Shown here one piece after another: positions 59,393 to 64,000 of a DNA stretch of 64,000 bases. This DNA comes from Pocillopora verrucosa (taxonomy: Eukaryota > Cnidaria > Anthozoa > Scleractinia > Pocilloporidae). The position numbers and the translations under genes were made by a program. Numbering within the stretch: the first letter of the stretch is position 1; each line of letters opens with the position of its first letter. The DNA lies in contig NC_089315.1 of the NCBI RefSeq assembly GCF_036669915.1, forward strand, positions 8,698,111 through 8,762,110, written 5' to 3'. The notes beneath the pieces were generated by a model. That model did not search any database, was not told the origin of the DNA, and saw only the letters and a program-made list of their open reading frames with translations.

Positions 59393-62300
59393 ATGGATTT
59401 ACCTCTTCCATGCAAAGAAACTAGAAACTTAGTGGGCCACCAGGGAGCCGTACGAGCCGTCAGATTCAATTACGACGGTAACTACTGCCTGACATGTGGC
59501 AGCGATAAACTTTTAAAACTGTGGAACCCTCACAGGGGAGGTCTCCTAAAGACGTACAGTGGACATGGATATGAAGTACTTGATGCTGTAGGATCCAGTG
59601 ATAATGGTCGGGTGGCGAGCTGTGGAGCTGATAAAACTGTTATACTATGGGATGTGGCAACTGGACAAATTATACGCCGCTTTAGAGGACACACCAGTGT
59701 AGGTGACAGAAATTATTCGTTCGGTTCCATTTCACCCTTTGTCTCAATTTTTGTTTCCCTTGTCTCATACTAATAAAAAATCACGGCAAGATTTCCACGC
59801 AGCCCTATACTCCATTGTGCATACAGTTCTTGGATAAAAAAAAAATAGTGGCAAAAACAATGCAATGGATCGCCTTCGGGACAATGGCTCTTGATTGTGT
59901 ATTTTGAAAACAGAAAAATAATTTTGATGTAATACTTTGAACACAAGACAAGCTTTTCATTGCAAAAAATGATCAAAGGATATGATAACTGTTATTATGT
60001 GTAATCATGCAAAATGCTGTCTGATTGTAGCCATATGGAGACCAGAGGCTTTTTTATTTTTATTTATCATGCAATCATTCACCATCACAGATTGTGATGA
60101 TGATACAACACTGTTTGTCTACTGGTGATAATGATGTCTATGATAACTCTACATGTGAGAAGTTTGTCAATTAGTGACTGTCAGTTTTCTAATTAACCTG
60201 TTATCTCCCTAGATCTCATAAGTTATTCTTCTTATTGACTCTCTTAAATGTACACTTCCTTGTAAATTGGACAGGAGAATGTGTTCTTTCTCAAAGTAAC
60301 ATCCATTAGTTACTTAGCTTAATAAGCTTGCCTGTTTTCATAACCTGTTTGTGAGATTTTATATTGGAATTATAAGGAGAATTTACATTTTGATCATTTC
60401 TGGGAGGTGTGAGGTTTATGCTAACAGTGATGTTTTTATTTCTAGAAAGTGAACTGTGTGAAGTTTAACCAACCAGACAGCACAGTATTAATATCTGGCT
60501 CATATGATGCCAGTGTACGGTGCTGGGATTGTAAATCGCGCAGTCCTGAGCCAGTACAGATTCTCGATGATGCCAAAGACAGTGTGCCTTCCCTATGTGT
60601 GTCTCAACATGAAATTCTGTCTGGGTAGGTTTTGCAAGTGCTATAGGTTACTACATGTAGTTGAAGCAGTATCCCTGTCAACTCTCTTGCCTTGGGCATG
60701 AGCACTGTGCCTGTGGAGAGAACATTTGGATCTCATGCTAGCGCATTCTTGGTGACCAATTTCTTGTACATGAAGGGAAAAAGGAGGCTGGCAAAGCCCT
60801 GAATGGCACTTGATAAAAATTTATGGTCTAAAAATCATTATATGCCCTAACAGAAAACTAGGCTGTGTAAATTATCATCTTTCTGCCTAGACCTTTGAAT
60901 GTGGAAGGAAAGCTCTGGAGACAGGTTTGTGTCAAATCTCCTGTGCATCCTCCCTAATTTTGGATTTTAGAGTTAGTCCTATGATATAATCTAATTCTTC
61001 ATGAAAATTTGGCCTTTCTGAGGGTTAAAGTCTCACATTGACTCAAAACATGTAAGCAAGTATATGTAATTTGTGGGCTGCTAGAACTGTGCAATTGCTG
61101 ATATTATCAAAAAATCATTTCTTGAATGTAACTTATTTTTATGAAAAAGTCAACTAGGAATTTTAGAAAAGTGTCTTGAATTTTTTTTCTAAATGCATTG
61201 CTTAGTGCAATAACTATTATGAACTTAAAACTCAGTATTGATATCATTTTTTTGGTAGAATGTCTAGAGAGAGAAAAAAGAAATAGATATGACAACCATT
61301 TTTTCTTCTAAAAAATACTCTTTTTGTTATGTACAATTCTTCCTTTTAAGATCTGTTGATGGCAAAGTCCGTAACTATGATATCCGTATGGGTCAGTTGC
61401 GAGTAGATTGTATTGGCCAGCCAGTCACCAGTGTGAATTTTACAAGGGATGGTCAGTGTGTGCTGGCATCAACATTAGATGACACCATTCGTCTGATGGA
61501 TAAAGACACTGGGGAGTTACTGAATGAGTGAGTTAGAATTTCTACTCTCAGAAAAGTCATCAGGGGAAGTACACTACATACAAGTTAGCCAAACTGCAGA
61601 AAATTCTGAATTTAATATACTTTGGAAAGAATAGATCTTTAAATCATTCATGCTTATTGGCTATGAGAAACTGTTTTCATTGGGTGACTAACCGAAGTTT
61701 TGTCTGTGAGTTTTCCTTTTAATCCTTTAACCCCTAAGAGTGACTAGCATCTAATTTCTCCCTATAGTATCACCTCTGAATCATACATTAAGGTCATGAG
61801 AATAAAAGAAATGATCACCAACTAAAGAAACTCTTTATTTTTAAACAAATTTTCCTTGTTAGCACCTTAAGAATTGTATCAAGAATATGCAAAATGGTGT
61901 TATGGTGTACAGGGTAAATTAATACTACCTTACTGCTATCAAAACTATCACTGCTCTGTTTCTTACCTAGAGTAATGTTGGCTCATTGCCCTTCTTGTTT
62001 TAAATTCAAACTGCTCAGGCAAGACTTGTAAATGATTAATTTAACTTATATTTAAAAATGTACCAAAGGGGAGTTAACAATTTAGAGAGAAGAAAGGCTT
62101 TGAATTAATATAACTTCTAAAAATCAATCCTTTGCTCTCAGAATTGATGTACTTGTAACTTCTCCTTACAATTTTAGTATATTGTAAATTAGACAGGTTA
62201 GTGAGAATTAAGAGTGCCATCATCAAAGGATGGTATTTTGATAAAACACACATAAAAATGTGTTGTAGCCAGAAAGGAGTAGTTATGATCATTTTGAGGT

Positions 62301-62660
62301 AGTTTAAAGGTAATGCTGATGAAATGTTCCAGAAAAAGTTTTGGATTAATGTAAATCATTTTGGGAGAATTGTAGTACTAATGGATCATTGTTGTATTCA
62401 GGTTTACAGGTCATATAAACAAAGACTATAAAGTGGACAGCTGCCTGAGTAGCAGTGATGCACAAGTTGTTAGTGGCTCAGAGGATGGCAGGATTTGTTT
62501 TTGGGATCTGGTTGAAGCCAAGATAGTACACACCCTGGATAAAGCTCATAAATCTGTTGTTTACTCTTTGTCTTATCACCCTACAGAAAATTACCTTCTG
62601 TCAGCATCTTCGGATGGAAAAGTCAAAGTTTGGCATGATTCAAATTGGACACCAGAGTAA
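59393..62660 (+). CDS. WDR83: WD repeat-containing protein 83 (MORG1-like)
   Basis: WD40 beta-propeller scaffold. In vertebrates it organises ERK-pathway modules and is found in spliceosomal C complexes. Four exons, 59393-59698, 60446-60624, 61351-61527 and 62402-62660, join in frame to 306 aa, against about 315 in human. Conserved blocks are GAVRAVRFNYDGNYCLTCGS, KLWNP, TYSGHGYEVLDA, VILWDVATGQ, VRCWDCKSR, SPEPVQILDDA, HEILSGSVDGKV, NYDIRMGQL, RLMDKDTGELL, SGSEDGRICFWDL and SYHPTENYLLSASSDG. WD repeats with the usual GH and WD ends run through the whole length. The start MDLPLPCKETRNLVGH fits the family, which has a short variable N terminus. AATAAA lies about 90 bp after the stop. Confidence 0.97.
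60192..60419 (+). mobile_element. TTAA-type MITE copy, decayed
   Basis: Begins TTAACCTGTTATCTCCCTAG, contains ATAAGGAGAATTTACATTTTG, and ends near TTCTGGGAGGTG. It ends about 25 bp before the acceptor of WDR83 exon 2. Confidence 0.5.
61727..61918 (-). mobile_element. TTAA-type MITE copy
   Basis: Starts TTTAACCCCTAAGAGTGAC and continues CTCTGAATCATACATTAAGG. It is a reverse copy of the 4448 family, ending GGTGTACAGGGTAAATTAA. It lies in WDR83 intron 3, and a shorter fragment of a related copy follows at about 62150-62236. Confidence 0.65.
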
Positions 62661-62748
62661 ATAACTTGGCTATGAGAAACAGGAACCTACGTGACTAAAA
62701 ACCATAATTTGGTTTTGTGCATGTATGATTTAATAATTTATGATTGTA

Positions 62749-62754
62749 AATAAA
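62749..62754 (+). terminator. Poly(A) signal of WDR83
   Basis: AATAAA, 89 bp downstream of the WDR83 stop codon, in an AT-rich context followed by TTG-rich sequence. Confidence 0.6.
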
Positions 62755-63166
62755 CAGTTGTCTATATTTTAATTGCTTAGAGAGTGCAAGTGAAAGATAG
62801 GTTTCTTTTTCCTTACTACCTTTACACAATACACAATAAGTACAAATTATCAACAGTCAAAAGGGGACAGGAAGTAACAAAGAAGAGTAGTGTAAGAATT
62901 GGTTTCGACCAGCAATCCCTATCTTTGCTCCTCCCAGGAGGGGTAACAATAAAAAAGGGTTTTGTGTTTACTAAGTATCCTATATTCTGATAGGATTGGT
63001 AATTTTGAAAGCAATGTGTGAGGAAAAAAGAGTAAAAAAGATGTTGAAATTTAAACTCCATCATTAAAGGTTTTTAGTTTCAGATTTTTAGTTGTTGAAG
63101 CTGTCTCAATCGTTTGGTGGATGGTTAATAAATTAGAGATTGAATATTTCAAAGCAATCCACTCTT

Positions 63167-63605
63167 CTCAACAGACATTTAGAGGTCATATGCAACACCC
63201 ATAGTGGTTGGCTGAAGGAGTTTACCTTAAAGTTTCCCAAGAACATTCCAGTCCTTTTCAGAATAGAAGCCCCTGCTCAACCTGAACCTAAGCATTCTTT
63301 GGTAATTTGCACCGAAAATAATGAAAGTCAATTATGAATATGGTTCCATATACCTTGTTTAATCCTTGACCATGAGATACAGTGCTTCAGTTCAAATTAA
63401 ATTAAAAGTACAGTTTGCCTGTGCCAGGCTCTCAGTTGACCCAAGCAAAAAGGAAAAAGCAGCAAGAAAAGCATTGCTACAATTTGGATGTGATGTCGCT
63501 TTGTTTCTCTTGGCAATAACTGGTTCTTGTTTGAACATTTGTCTCTTCATGACCTTGAGATTGGAACAGTCAAAACTAATGCAAATGTCCAAAGATGCCC
63601 CTTGA
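63167..63605 (+). pseudogene. Possible exon relic, unrecognised
   Basis: After an acceptor-like TTCTCAACAG, 63167-63337 reads open with exon-like composition (HLEVICNTHSGWLKEFTLKF, then NIPVLFRIEAPAQPEP) to a TGA. A second open stretch (63372-63605) reads SVDPSKKEKAARKALLQFGC and then a hydrophobic run. I recognise neither. There is no upstream exon in the window that they obviously join. They may be a gene or retrocopy relic, or chance. Confidence 0.25.
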
Positions 63606-63775
63606 AATTGAAATAACTCCTTCTCCTCTCCAGAAAATCTCAGAAAAAAAACAAGCACACACAAGGCAAAAATTACTGCATTTTCAGTGCTACATTCAAG
63701 AAAGTTTTGAATCTATATGTTAGATGCTTTTTCCCTTGACACTCAGCCTTGACCACTTTTGTAGCTTCGACAACG

Positions 63776-63812
63776 AATGACGTAAGCAAGGCCAAACGTC
63801 AGTCACGTGATA
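63776..63812 (+). promoter_or_regulatory. Promoter-like block: CRE-type TGACGTAA and M-box TCACGTGA
   Basis: TGACGTAA (63778-63785) resembles a CRE/ATF site, and TCACGTGA (63803-63810) is a palindromic E-box of the MITF/TFEB/USF class. They lie 122 and 97 bp before a likely start codon at 63900. Function is inferred from motif and position only. Confidence 0.4.
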
Positions 63813-63899
63813 CAACTCGCATGCTGTCGACGGAGGAAGGAGAAGGAGTAGATTTCCGCATACGAACTTCTTCCGACCATTCCTTTTTTTGAGCCAGAT

Positions 63900-63919
63900 A
63901 TGAACATTTTATTGATAAG
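63900..63919 (+). CDS. Probable first coding exon of a gene running off the right edge
   Basis: ATGAACATTTTATTGATAAG is followed by donor GTAACC at 63920. It would encode MNILLI plus a split codon, a hydrophobic start that could open a signal peptide. No further exon lies in the last 80 bp, so the product is unknown. Confidence 0.4.
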
Positions 63920-64000
63920 GTAACCCGTCGATTCTTCTTTTCTTCCATTTTTTATTTCTTACAGAGCGACATTTCATTCGCCTAGTGTCTCGGTGAACTG

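Noticed and set aside
1-64000. CRISPR arrays, bacterial operons or horizontally acquired blocks
   Set aside because: No regularly spaced repeats, ribosome-binding sites or intronless multi-gene runs are present; all recognised protein genes are spliced and animal-like.

Overview
The window looks like nuclear DNA of an anthozoan cnidarian, most likely a stony coral or a close relative. It is AT-rich, with short GT-AG-spliced exons and long introns. It carries many small TTAA-flanked MITEs, and it has several secreted ShK-domain and CAP-domain genes of the kind cnidarians carry in numbers. No prokaryotic, organellar or viral block is visible. Gene models were built by hand: splice sites were chosen so that reading frame, intron phase and family similarity agree. 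No search was run. The species is an inference.

Layout: 0.3-1.45 kb holds a TIR-bounded element with a PHD-finger fragment. 1.67-1.74 kb holds an intact tRNA-Arg(TCG) on the minus strand. 2.0-10.7 kb (+) holds QTRT2 in 11 exons (418 aa), including an apparent U12-type AT-AC intron. 11.9-20.9 kb (-) holds a procollagen galactosyltransferase in 13 exons (589 aa) with a KVEL C terminus. QTRT2 and this gene converge.

From 23 to 55.7 kb the window is filled with five secreted-protein genes. Gene A (-, 22986-27828) has one ShK domain followed by a long low-complexity tail. Gene B (+, first exon not found, 30061-40190) has the order CAP, disordered, ShK, ShK, disordered, CAP, about 1,430 aa. Gene C (-, 41451-43056) is a compact CAP protein of 187 aa. 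Gene D (-, 45245-51011) has three ShK domains in 404 aa. Gene E (-, 54382-55725) is mucin-like (Ala/Pro/Thr-rich) with a Lys/Glu-rich tail. The four genes whose first exon is visible start with a short hydrophobic leader, and most introns in the cluster are phase 1. That pattern suggests expansion by exon shuffling and duplication of extracellular modules. A decayed LINE reverse-transcriptase fragment lies at about 52.7-53.4 kb.

59.4-62.7 kb (+) holds WDR83, complete in 4 exons (306 aa). The right edge (63.8-63.92 kb) shows a promoter-like block and the probable first coding exon of another gene.

The housekeeping genes (tRNA modification, collagen glycosylation in the ER, WD40 scaffold) flank the secreted cluster and have no evident functional link to it. 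The part most likely to be undescribed is the CAP/ShK cluster. Its three CAP domains share an unusual Cys-rich N-terminal extension but keep four, three and none of the four CAP-pocket residues.
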